Source of the DNA: Syntrophales bacterium
Lineage (GTDB): Bacteria; Desulfobacterota; Syntrophia; Syntrophales; UBA8958
Reading direction: 5' to 3'
Length of the DNA stretch: 64,000 bases
Assembly: GCA_026417625.1 (NCBI GenBank)
Contig: JAOACW010000008.1
Coordinates: 1 to 64,000 of the forward strand
How positions within the stretch are numbered: position 1 is the stretch's first letter; each line of letters begins with the position of its first letter. Below the pieces are notes generated by a model. That model was given only the letters and a program-made list of their open reading frames with translations. It was not told where the DNA came from and ran no database searches. Position numbers and translations under genes: made by a program. This document shows, one piece after another, positions 45,037-53,120 of this stretch.

Positions 45037-46218
45037 CTAGTAACAGCGGCGACTCCCCAGAGATTTCTCAAGTTCCTGAAGTGCGTACATTTTTTGTAAC
45101 ACCTTCGTTATGATTTCGACCGCCCGTTTTATTTGTCTTTCTGTATTACCCCATCCGAGACTGAATCTCACTGTACCTCTTGCTACTTCCGGAGGAACTC
45201 CAAGAGCAGCAATCACATGAGATATGTCTTTCTTTCCTGAGGTGCATGCAGAACCCGCAGATACGGCTACACCTTCTTTATCAAGAGATTTTGTAATCTC
45301 TTCGCCATCAAGCATAGGAAATGAAATACTCAGAATATGGGGCAAGCGATTCTCAGTATTACCGTGTATACGACAATCGGGGAATTTTTCAATAATGGAT
45401 TTTTGAAGTAGATCACGTAAATACTGGAGATTTTCAGTTCTTTCTTGCATCTCCTTCTCTGCAATTTCACATGCCTTGCTATACCCCACAATTGCTGCGA
45501 CATTTTCTGTCCCCGCCCGGATATTTCTTTCTTGGTGACCTCCTGTAATTATAGGGCTGATTTTTGTGCCCCGTCTGACAAAGAGGGCGCCTACACCCTT
45601 TGGTCCGTTTATTTTATGAGCTGAAAATGACATGAGATCTACGGGTAAAAGCCTGACGTCGAGAGGAATTTTCCCCACAGTCTGCACAGCATCTATATGA
45701 AACAGAACACCGTTTTCTTCTGCAATTTTCCCTATAATTTCAACGGGTTCGATCGTACCTATTTCATTGTTCGCATGCATTATGGTTATCAGAATGGTTT
45801 TATCAGTGATCGCCTCTCTAATAGCATCAATGTCCACTGTACCTGTGCTATCAACTGGTATGTACGTGACGCTTAATCCCTTTCGTTCGAGGTCTCTGCA
45901 TGTGTTTAGCACCGATGGATGCTCAATAGCTGAGGTTATTATGTGTGTTCCTCTGTTTTGTTGACATTCTACCACACCACGAATAGCTAAATTGTTTGCT
46001 TCCGTACCGCTTCCAGTAAAGATAATCTCTTCCGCATCGGCGCCTATCAATCTGGCTACTTGATAACGAGATTCTTCAATTGCATTCTTCGTTACTTTTC
46101 CGAATGCATGCGTGCTTGATGGGTTTCCAAAGTGTTTTTTTATGAAGGGTACCATTGCTTCCCATACTTCTCTTCTTAGAGGAGTTGTAGCACAGTGGTC
46201 TAAATATATGGGTTTCAT
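45037..46218 (-). CDS. Cysteine desulfurase (IscS/NifS family)
   Basis: This 393-residue PLP enzyme takes sulfur from cysteine for Fe-S clusters or thio-cofactors. The N-terminus MKPIYLDHCATTPLR is typical. PLP Lys lies in SFSAHKINGPKGVGALF, and the persulfide Cys in VSAGSACTSG. The start at 46218 overlaps the stop of the Fe-S protein gene (ATGA), so translation is coupled. It is the last gene of the sigma-54 acyl-CoA operon. No IscU/NifU-type scaffold is adjacent, so it may supply clusters to the operon's own Fe-S protein. Confidence 0.95.
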   Translation of the reverse strand: MKPIYLDHCATTPLRREVWEAMVPFIKKHFGNPSSTHAFGKVTKNAIEESRYQVARLIGADAEEIIFTGSGTEANNLAIRGVVECQQNRGTHIITSAIEHPSVLNTCRDLERKGLSVTYIPVDSTGTVDIDAIREAITDKTILITIMHANNEIGTIEPVEIIGKIAEENGVLFHIDAVQTVGKIPLDVRLLPVDLMSFSAHKINGPKGVGALFVRRGTKISPIITGGHQERNIRAGTENVAAIVGYSKACEIAEKEMQERTENLQYLRDLLQKSIIEKFPDCRIHGNTENRLPHILSISFPMLDGEEITKSLDKEGVAVSAGSACTSGKKDISHVIAALGVPPEVARGTVRFSLGWGNTERQIKRAVEIITKVLQKMYALQELEKSLGSRRCY

Positions 46219-47207
46219 AGTTCGCCAATGGCTAGACGACAGATATCGGTAAGCATCAGAGGTATAAGATTTGCTGTTTTGCATTTGTCAGAGAGAGCAT
46301 CCAGGCACATTGGACAGAGAAAAACCATGGCCTGCGCGCCGCTCGCGACCGCATCTCGGACATTATCATCTTGAAAGTAGGGGAATTTATCTCCTCTTTT
46401 GACGAGACCTTTAAGATCCTGTCCGCAGCACATGGAGTTTTCCCTGTCGTAGGTCCGATTTACCCGAAAAACTCCAATCAAGTGAAAAATTTCATCGAGG
46501 AGTGGTTCTTTCCAAGGGGTTAAACGGGAGGCACAGGGTCTCTGATATGCTACCTTTACGTTAAGGGGTTTGACATTTGACTTCAATTCCTGAAGTTTGT
46601 CCCTTAGGTATTCAAACAAGTGTACAGGCCTAAAAGGTAGTTCGATACCGTATTGGGGTGCAAGGTCAGTCATTAATGTATAGCAGTCGTCATGCATAAA
46701 AATGATTTCATCGCAGCCAAAAGATGCGTATTTTTCAACTAGGTGAGGTAATTTTTCTTGAACGATACTCTTATTGCCAAGGTGCACAAATAAAACATTA
46801 CAGAAGAAGTGCCGTCCCCTTACCAATTCTAAACCTTCAAATAGTCTGCCTTCAGGGGGGTGGGGTAGATTGCCTGCAACTGTGCAGAGGGAGAGGATGC
46901 GACCTTTGACTTTAGGGGCTTGGAATGGTTCTTTAGGGGAAAAGCGTTCTTGAATTAAGGATAAAACGTTTGAATTTACGTAGTCACCTCTTTTCCCCAG
47001 ATGTTCCAAGATGAGGTCGAAAGGTCGGGCTCCCTTAGTGCAAAATTCATTGCACGCAAAACAGGTGATGCATTTATTTAACCATGCTCCTTCCCCAAAC
47101 TGGTATAGGTTCTTTAATGCTTTTCCTCCACTTACTTTATCGAAGTTCAAGTAAAGACAACTTTCGAGACATTCACCGCAGAAATCACATTTCCGCACGT
47201 CAAACAT
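46215..47207 (-). CDS. HdrD/GlpC-like iron-sulfur oxidoreductase subunit
   Basis: This 330-residue protein has two N-terminal 4Fe-4S motifs (CDFCGECLESC and CITCFACNEFC). A CCG-type region follows, with SMCCGQDLK and LCPMCLDAL near the C-terminus. The first CCG half is poorly conserved. Such proteins pass electrons between flavoproteins and quinones or thiols. In an operon with acyl-CoA dehydrogenases it probably takes electrons from them, directly or through ETF, which is not encoded here. It lies 14 bases behind the acyl-CoA dehydrogenase gene. Confidence 0.85.
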   Translation of the reverse strand: MFDVRKCDFCGECLESCLYLNFDKVSGGKALKNLYQFGEGAWLNKCITCFACNEFCTKGARPFDLILEHLGKRGDYVNSNVLSLIQERFSPKEPFQAPKVKGRILSLCTVAGNLPHPPEGRLFEGLELVRGRHFFCNVLFVHLGNKSIVQEKLPHLVEKYASFGCDEIIFMHDDCYTLMTDLAPQYGIELPFRPVHLFEYLRDKLQELKSNVKPLNVKVAYQRPCASRLTPWKEPLLDEIFHLIGVFRVNRTYDRENSMCCGQDLKGLVKRGDKFPYFQDDNVRDAVASGAQAMVFLCPMCLDALSDKCKTANLIPLMLTDICRLAIGEL

Positions 47208-47221
47208 GATTCCTCTTTCCC

Positions 47222-48400
47222 TCAGGAGAAATCTTTGAGGCCAAGGATTTCCCTAGCGATTATGAGGATCTGGATTTCGTCTGTTCCCCCTCCGATTTGC
47301 TGGAGTTTTGCATCGCGCATCATGCGCTCCACTGGGAATTCCTTCATATAGCCGTAGCCACCCAGTATTTGGACTGCTTCGGTCGTTATCTTCATAGCAG
47401 CTCTCGCTGTGAAAAGCTTAGTGTAGGAAGCTATAAGGTTCATTTCACGGGACATGTGCATACCCATATCGGCCATCTTAGCGCCTTTATAGGTGATAAG
47501 ATGTGAGAGCTCAATAAGCATCGCCATTTTTGCTAGTTTTGCTTGAATCAGTTGGAATGATGCAATTGGTTTTCCAAACTGGATCCTTTGTTTTGCATAA
47601 TTAAGTGCACATTCATAAGCACCACGGGAAAGACCAAGGGACATGGCACCTAGACATACCCTTTCTGTATTGAGACCACTCATAAGAACTTGGGCTCCTC
47701 TGTTTTCCCCACCGAGAAGATTCTCAGCGGGAACTAGGCAATCCTCAAATATCAGCTCACCAGTCGGTGATCCTCGCCAGCCCATCTTCTCAAACTTTTT
47801 CCCCCTCTGGAAACCGGGGAAGTTTTTTTCGACAATGAAGGCTGATACTCCCTTGGGGCCCATTTCGGGAGCGGTTTTTGCATAAACAACGAAGATGTCA
47901 CCCACAGGGCCATTGGATATAAAGATTTTACTACCGTTCAGTACATAAAAATCACCCCTGTGTTCCGCTTTAAGGCGCATGGACATTACGTCGGAACCAG
48001 CGGTGGGTTCCGTCATCGCCAACCCGCCGATCAATTCACCCTTGCAGAGAGATGGTAGGTACTTTTTTAGCTGAAATTCGTTTCCATTGCGTCTGATATT
48101 ATCAACACATAGTAGAGCGTGAGTTCCCCAGGAGGCAGCAGTGGAAAGGCAAACGGCGGACAATTCTTCGCATATTATGCATAACTCTGTGTAACCAGCA
48201 CCTCCGCCTCCGAACTCGGGTGGAACTGTGATACCCAAGAGTCCCATGTCTCGAAGCTTGTTAAAGCTCTCTATGGGAAAGCGTTCATCCCGGTCTATTT
48301 CATAAGCCAGAGGTGCGACCTCTTTTCGGGCAAATTGGCGTATCGTTTCCCTGAGCATCTTTTGTTCGTCTGTGAACTCAATCATATAAACCTCTTCCAT
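47222..48400 (-). CDS. Acyl-CoA dehydrogenase, isovaleryl-CoA dehydrogenase type
   Basis: This 392-residue FAD enzyme oxidises a short acyl-CoA to the 2-enoyl-CoA. Motifs are AMTEPTAGSDVMSMRLKAE, FISNGPVGDIFVVYAKT and VQILGGYGYMKEFPVERMMRD. The usual C-terminal catalytic Glu (YEGT) is missing (QIGGGTDEIQ). A Glu stands instead in SGLNTERVCLG, the position used by isovaleryl-CoA dehydrogenase. HALLCVDNIRRNGNE also matches that enzyme. An in-frame ATG at 48385 is an alternative start. The ribosome site overlaps an intercistronic hairpin. Confidence 0.93.
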   Translation of the reverse strand: MEEVYMIEFTDEQKMLRETIRQFARKEVAPLAYEIDRDERFPIESFNKLRDMGLLGITVPPEFGGGGAGYTELCIICEELSAVCLSTAASWGTHALLCVDNIRRNGNEFQLKKYLPSLCKGELIGGLAMTEPTAGSDVMSMRLKAEHRGDFYVLNGSKIFISNGPVGDIFVVYAKTAPEMGPKGVSAFIVEKNFPGFQRGKKFEKMGWRGSPTGELIFEDCLVPAENLLGGENRGAQVLMSGLNTERVCLGAMSLGLSRGAYECALNYAKQRIQFGKPIASFQLIQAKLAKMAMLIELSHLITYKGAKMADMGMHMSREMNLIASYTKLFTARAAMKITTEAVQILGGYGYMKEFPVERMMRDAKLQQIGGGTDEIQILIIAREILGLKDFS

Positions 48401-48407
48401 AATTACT

Positions 48408-48438
48408 CCCCGGTTGCCCTAAAAGAAGAGCAACCGGG
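48408..48438 (-). promoter_or_regulatory. Intercistronic stem-loop covering the acyl-CoA dehydrogenase ribosome site
   Basis: A perfect 9-bp inverted repeat (CCCGGTTGC at 48409-48417 with GCAACCGGG at 48430-48438, 12-nt loop) fills the 54-base gap between the CoA-transferase and dehydrogenase genes. In the minus-strand mRNA the 3' arm merges into the Shine-Dalgarno GGGGAG. No T-run follows in that direction, so it is not a simple terminator. Confidence 0.7.
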
Positions 48439-48454
48439 TTCTCCTCTTTTTCAA

Positions 48455-49789
48455 TCAGAATACTTTTTTCTTAAGCAAACCCATCTCTCTAGCTGCTTTC
48501 TCCAGTTCTTCGCGGAAGTTGGGATGGGCGATGTTGATTAGTGCCTCAGCCCTTTCCGGTTCTGTTCTTCCATAGAGATCTGCTATGCCATACTCAGTGA
48601 CCACTATACCCGCATAATGGCGGGGCACTGTAACGCGGGCACCGGGGCTCAATGTTGGAACAATGCGAGATCGTGTACCTTTCATTGCGGTGGAGGGAAG
48701 GAGGTTTATAGCTCTTCCACCAGGAGACAAGAAGGCACCAATGACGAAGTCGAGTTGTCCACCTGTTCCGCTTCTCATTCTGAAACCGTAAGATTCAGAG
48801 TTAATCTGACCGTAGAGATCTATCTCTACGGAGCCATTGATTGCCACCACGTTATGTTCCTGAGCTATTACACTTATGTTGTTTGCGTAGAACGTCTGTC
48901 GCCATTCGCACATAGGGTTATTGGCTAGAAAATCGTATAGTTCTTTGTCGCCGAGTGTGAAAGCGAGAACTATTTTGCCGGGATTTATTTTTTTGTATTT
49001 GCATGTAACAATGCCCTTTTCCACAAGTAGATGTGTTCCAGCAGGTGCCATTTCTGTGTGAATACCAAGATCTTTGAGATTTGAGTTCAGTAGCAACTTG
49101 CTTATCATTGCTGGAACTGCTCCAATACCCACCTGGAGGCAATCGCGATCTCTAATCAAGGAAACAACGTTTTCCGCCATTTTAACTTCTACATCTGAGG
49201 GTTGGGGAGTTGGTATTGCAGGAATTGGACTGGAATTTTCCACAAAAGCATCAAACATAGATACGTGGAAATTGGTTTCCCCGTATGTTCTTGGCATCTG
49301 ATCGTTTACTTCAGCGATGATGTAATCTGCTTGCTGCATAAGGGTGTAGGTATAAAAGGTGTCAAGGCCGAGGTTTACATAACCATGTTCATCAGGGGGT
49401 GTGACCTGCGTGATGATTCCCATCCTTCTCGGGTAAAGTCGCTTCCTATGGGGCATTTTTATTGCTATATCCGAACTCTGGCATGGCCAGAAATTTGCCC
49501 ATTCACTGTCGGCAAGTGCTTGCTGATGCGGCATGGGTGAGTAAAATGCTGGTACTAGCTTAAATGTATCTCGATATTCGGGTTGAAAGATCTTGTAAGG
49601 TCTTAAGACAAGGGCAAAGTTGTACTCTACATCTTCAAGTTCATCCTTCCGCGCTGCGATAGCGTCCATGATCAGGTTAGTGGGTTGACCAAGACAAAGT
49701 GGTGTCCAAAAGCGATCTCCAGATTTAATGAGTTTTGCTGCCTCTTCGGCACTCATCAATCTGCTTTTGTAGATTTCCTTCCAGCTCAT
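48455..49789 (-). CDS. Acetyl-CoA hydrolase/4-hydroxybutyrate CoA-transferase family protein
   Basis: This 444-residue class I-type CoA-transferase would activate a free acid with acetyl-CoA or another thioester. Seen features are TQVTPPDEHGYVNLGLD, DCLQVGIGAVPAMIS, the catalytic-Glu region SVEIDLYGQINSES and SGTGGQLDFVIGAFLSPGGRAI. These match AbfT/Cat-type enzymes. The substrate is not fixed by sequence. It would provide ATP-free entry of an acid into this operon's pathway. Confidence 0.92.
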   Translation of the reverse strand: MSWKEIYKSRLMSAEEAAKLIKSGDRFWTPLCLGQPTNLIMDAIAARKDELEDVEYNFALVLRPYKIFQPEYRDTFKLVPAFYSPMPHQQALADSEWANFWPCQSSDIAIKMPHRKRLYPRRMGIITQVTPPDEHGYVNLGLDTFYTYTLMQQADYIIAEVNDQMPRTYGETNFHVSMFDAFVENSSPIPAIPTPQPSDVEVKMAENVVSLIRDRDCLQVGIGAVPAMISKLLLNSNLKDLGIHTEMAPAGTHLLVEKGIVTCKYKKINPGKIVLAFTLGDKELYDFLANNPMCEWRQTFYANNISVIAQEHNVVAINGSVEIDLYGQINSESYGFRMRSGTGGQLDFVIGAFLSPGGRAINLLPSTAMKGTRSRIVPTLSPGARVTVPRHYAGIVVTEYGIADLYGRTEPERAEALINIAHPNFREELEKAAREMGLLKKKVF

Positions 49790-49833
49790 AGGTACCTCCT
49801 TTTATTTATTTTCCCCCATAGACAGGCTTTTTT

Positions 49834-50295
49834 CTACACAGGCTTGAAATAAAGAATATCCATGATATGTCCTTTTCGGTCTTCGCTCCAAACTGCCTTT
49901 ACCTTCATGCCGTTTTTCACAATTTTGGAGACATTCTCGAAGCTGCTGAGATCAAAGCCTCCAATGAGATGTAGGAAATTCACGTCTGTTCCATCTAGCC
50001 TTATAAGAGCACCAATGTAAGGTGGTTCTGTAGGCATACCGAAATAACGGTAATTCACATATGACCATGCTTCCACAGTTCCTTCCTGGTTTACTTCCAC
50101 CCACTCATCTGTTTCCACAAAGCACCGAGGACAAAAGCTCCTCGCAGGGACTAAAACCCTTTTACATTTTTTGCACTTGGTGCCGTATATTTTTTTCTCT
50201 TTCAATCCTTCGAAGAATCTTGTCCATGTAGCTCCGTATGCGATTTCATAGGGCAGATGAACTTCGGTTTTTAAGGTTCTATATTCTTTGGACAT
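49834..50295 (-). CDS. DUF35 Zn-ribbon/OB-fold protein
   Basis: This 153-residue protein has an N-terminal rubredoxin-like zinc ribbon (CKKCKRVLVPARSFCPRC) and an OB-fold DUF35 domain (TVEAWSYVNYRYFGMPTEPPYIGALIRLDG). Such proteins bind a neighbouring thiolase-like enzyme. Known examples are the archaeal thiolase/HMG-CoA synthase complex, BbsA with BbsB, and ChsH2 with the aldolase Ltp2. It lies 19 bases behind the first thiolase-like gene, in line with that partnership. Confidence 0.93.
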   Translation of the reverse strand: MSKEYRTLKTEVHLPYEIAYGATWTRFFEGLKEKKIYGTKCKKCKRVLVPARSFCPRCFVETDEWVEVNQEGTVEAWSYVNYRYFGMPTEPPYIGALIRLDGTDVNFLHLIGGFDLSSFENVSKIVKNGMKVKAVWSEDRKGHIMDILYFKPV

Positions 50296-50314
50296 CGCTT
50301 TACCTCCCCATTTT

Positions 50315-51481
50315 TTATATTTCCGATCCCAGGATCATAATGCCGTTAAACTGGTCCACCCCACCCATAGCGTGTGCGAGGGCCAGTCTTGCTCCAGGTA
50401 TTTGATGTTCTCCTGCTCTGCCTGTCACCTGGAGGGCTGCCTCTGCGACACGTATGAGACCTGTTGCACCAATGGGATTGGTGCACAGAACCCCTCCTGA
50501 CGGGCAAACAGGGAGCTCACCTTTTCGTGAGAATGTTCCTTTCAGAACTAAATCAGGTGCTGTACCAAAGTCACAAAAACCGAAGCATTCGTAGAATAAC
50601 ATTTCCTGGTATGTAAATGGATTGTATACTTCCGCAACATCGAGCTCCTTAAGTGGGTTTTTGATTCCCGCCTGGTCGTATGCCTGCTTGGCAGATTGGA
50701 TAGCGCTTTGCCACATAACTTTGTCGCTATCGCCAAAAAACTGTTCATCACCTCTGTATCCAACACCCTTCACCCACGCTGCTTTTCGGCCCATTTTTTT
50801 TGCTACCCTCTCAGAAGCGAAAATGACTGCACAAGCGCCATCAGAGTTGGGACATACATCCAACAGTCGAATGGGGTACGTTATTATACGTGAGTTTTTC
50901 ACATCATCCATTGTAACTTTTATCTTGATGTGTGCGTATGGATTGTCAAATGCGCTGTCATGGTGTGTTACGGAAATGTACGCGGCAGCATCTCGTATTT
51001 TTTCTTCTGGAAGGTTATAGCGAGCTGCCCACATCTGGGACTGCATGGAAAACACGCCTGGTGCTCCGGCTATGAAGTAGCGCTGGTAAAAAGGTTCTGC
51101 GACAGTAGTCATCGTGGCTTGACTATCCCCTTCTGACATCTTCTCGTGTCCCACGGCCAGCACGACATCTGCCATTCCCGATGCTACCCAGTAAAACGCC
51201 GTGTGGGCGATGGAAACCCCAGTGGAACCACAGGTTTCCGTTTTTAGAATGGGTTTACCCACAGCTTGCATGACCTCAGCGAAATAAAAATGGGTAAGGG
51301 CAATACCCTCCATCATTGAGGGCATTGTTCCGGATACTACACCGTCAATATCATTGGGGGAAAAGCCCGTATCTTCGAAAACCCTCACGATGGCTTCTCT
51401 AACGAGATCAGGATAGGAAACATCCAGTCTCCTTCCGTGATTTGTTTGACCTACGCCGACTATTGCAACTGCTCTTGCCAT
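50315..51481 (-). CDS. Thiolase-superfamily (lipid-transfer/SCP2-like) protein
   Basis: This 388-residue protein starts ARAVAIVGVGQTNHGRR. The nucleophile region reads TETCGSTGVS: C84 is one residue ahead of the usual C-x-[ST]-G position. The usual active-site His loop reads EVYNPFTYQEM, with Tyr where SCP2 thiolases have His, and the last loop is ALAHAMGG. Ltp2-type steroid aldolases also replace thiolase residues with Tyr. With DUF35 next door, C-C cleavage or condensation is likely; thiolysis is not certain. The start is the ATG behind TAGGAGGTG. Confidence 0.85.
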   Translation of the reverse strand: MARAVAIVGVGQTNHGRRLDVSYPDLVREAIVRVFEDTGFSPNDIDGVVSGTMPSMMEGIALTHFYFAEVMQAVGKPILKTETCGSTGVSIAHTAFYWVASGMADVVLAVGHEKMSEGDSQATMTTVAEPFYQRYFIAGAPGVFSMQSQMWAARYNLPEEKIRDAAAYISVTHHDSAFDNPYAHIKIKVTMDDVKNSRIITYPIRLLDVCPNSDGACAVIFASERVAKKMGRKAAWVKGVGYRGDEQFFGDSDKVMWQSAIQSAKQAYDQAGIKNPLKELDVAEVYNPFTYQEMLFYECFGFCDFGTAPDLVLKGTFSRKGELPVCPSGGVLCTNPIGATGLIRVAEAALQVTGRAGEHQIPGARLALAHAMGGVDQFNGIMILGSEI

Positions 51482-51493
51482 GATTTTCACCTC

Positions 51494-52636
51494 CTATCTT
51501 CCCAGGATAACCACACTGTGACATTGTCCGGCAAATCCGTGAGTTCCATGTACAAGGGCTGTTTTTATTTCTCTGTGAACTTGTCTTTCCCCTGCCTCAC
51601 CGCGTATCTGGAGGAAAGCTTCACAGGCGCGCTGTAAACCCCTTGAAACGTATGGGTTGTTAGCGAGAACACCCCCTGAAGGATTGACGGGGAGTTTACC
51701 GTTTTTTTCAGTTATTCCTTTATCTATCAACTTTCCTCCCTCACCTGGTTCACAGAATCCAAGTTGTTCGCACCATAGAAGTTCTTGAAATGCGTACGGT
51801 TCACTTATTTCTGCAAGATCGATTTCATTTTTTGGATTTTTTATCCCCGCCATCTTGTAAGCTCGTTTAGCTGCATTTTTGAGTTCACCGTCAAGGAGAT
51901 CACGATCCCCTATCATGTAAGCATCTATAGAGGTGCCGAAACCGCGAATCCAAACAGGTCGATCAGTAATTTTTTTTGCTGTTTTTTCAGAAGCGAGAAC
52001 CGCGGCCACCATACCATCCGATTTTGGCGCACATTGGAGTTTGGTTAATGGATCCGCTACAATCTCAGAATTAAGAACATCATCTACCGAGAAGATGCCT
52101 TTTCTATGGGCATGAGGGTTGAAAATGGCGTTTTTTAGGTTTTTTACCGCAACCTTTGCGCACTGCTCTTTGGAAATTTTGTACTTTTTCATGTACAGTT
52201 TCATCTGGAAAGCGGCTGCGAGTGTTTCATTGAGACCCAGCGGTCTGAAATAAAAGGGATCTGAAAACATGAGTGTACATGTGTCATTGTCTGGGTTTTC
52301 AGAACCTTTGCATAGGCTGATCGTTAACACTGTGTCGTAGTGCCCAGACATAATCCTCATCGCGCCGTATATCAAGGCGAAGAGGGAATCCCCATCCTGA
52401 CGTGAACCATTTTTCAAGAATGCCCCAGCTGGATCCCAGTGGTGAGCGTTAGCACAGGATATACCACTGTGAAACACATCCGATGCAGCAGTTATCACAC
52501 TTCCCACCTGGTCTCTTGATAGACCTGCCTTGTCTAGAGCCTCTTTGGCGACTTTAAAGGTTAGATCATACAAACTATCTTTTGATTCAGTACCACTGCT
52601 TTGAGCAACGGACACAATTGCGACTTTTTTTGCCAT
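51494..52636 (-). CDS. Thiolase-superfamily protein lacking the catalytic cysteine
   Basis: This 380-residue protein is homologous to its downstream neighbour, from MAKKVAIVSVAQSS to NPSGGVLANNPY. The segment aligned with the nucleophile is NGSRQDGDSLF, with Gln80 opposite the neighbour's Cys84 and no Cys nearby. The His loop is EISEPYAFQEL and the last loop ALVHGTHGFAG. It is either a non-catalytic subunit of a hetero-oligomer or an enzyme with other chemistry. AAAGGAG precedes the start; a longer frame would overlap the MaoC gene. Confidence 0.85.
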   Translation of the reverse strand: MAKKVAIVSVAQSSGTESKDSLYDLTFKVAKEALDKAGLSRDQVGSVITAASDVFHSGISCANAHHWDPAGAFLKNGSRQDGDSLFALIYGAMRIMSGHYDTVLTISLCKGSENPDNDTCTLMFSDPFYFRPLGLNETLAAAFQMKLYMKKYKISKEQCAKVAVKNLKNAIFNPHAHRKGIFSVDDVLNSEIVADPLTKLQCAPKSDGMVAAVLASEKTAKKITDRPVWIRGFGTSIDAYMIGDRDLLDGELKNAAKRAYKMAGIKNPKNEIDLAEISEPYAFQELLWCEQLGFCEPGEGGKLIDKGITEKNGKLPVNPSGGVLANNPYVSRGLQRACEAFLQIRGEAGERQVHREIKTALVHGTHGFAGQCHSVVILGR

Positions 52637-52649
52637 ATACTCACTCCTT

Positions 52650-53108
52650 TCAACCCGCGGGTTTTCTTCCCACGAGGATCTTAGTGTTAAAAAAGATAAC
52701 CGTTTCACCTTTCTGGTTTTTTATAGCGTTTTGAGCTTCTATGATCCCTCTTTTAGAATCCTTTTCCGTTAGGGCAGAAATGGTCATCTCACAGTGTATA
52801 GTGTCCCCAATTTTTATGGGGGCTGTGAAACGGACAGTGTCCATACCGTAGAATGCGATGAAACTCTTCGGTACTGCTACGTAGGGTCCGAGTCGAAAGA
52901 GAAGGGCCATTCCTACCGTTAGACCCAGCATTCCATGAGCAATTCGCTCTCCAAACGGAGTTTTAGCCGCATATTCGACATTGGTGTGAAGTTCGTGCCA
53001 GTCTCCCGTGAAAGCTGAGAACAACACAATATCCGTTTCTGTAATGGTCCTGCCGGGAGAAACCAAAACCTCTCCTACTTTGTAGTCTTCAAAAAACTCC
53101 TTTTCCAT
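52650..53108 (-). CDS. MaoC-family enoyl-CoA hydratase
   Basis: This 152-residue single hot-dog domain has the catalytic Asp/His pair in FTGDWHELHTNVEYA and the FGERIAHGMLGLTVG motif of R-specific hydratases. It would add water to the enoyl-CoA made by the dehydrogenases. It starts 12 bases after the first gene of the operon. MaoC, DUF35 and thiolase-like genes together recall the ChsH1/ChsH2/Ltp2 steroid side-chain set. Confidence 0.93.
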   Translation of the reverse strand: MEKEFFEDYKVGEVLVSPGRTITETDIVLFSAFTGDWHELHTNVEYAAKTPFGERIAHGMLGLTVGMALLFRLGPYVAVPKSFIAFYGMDTVRFTAPIKIGDTIHCEMTISALTEKDSKRGIIEAQNAIKNQKGETVIFFNTKILVGRKPAG

Positions 53109-53120
53109 TTTACACCCCCT

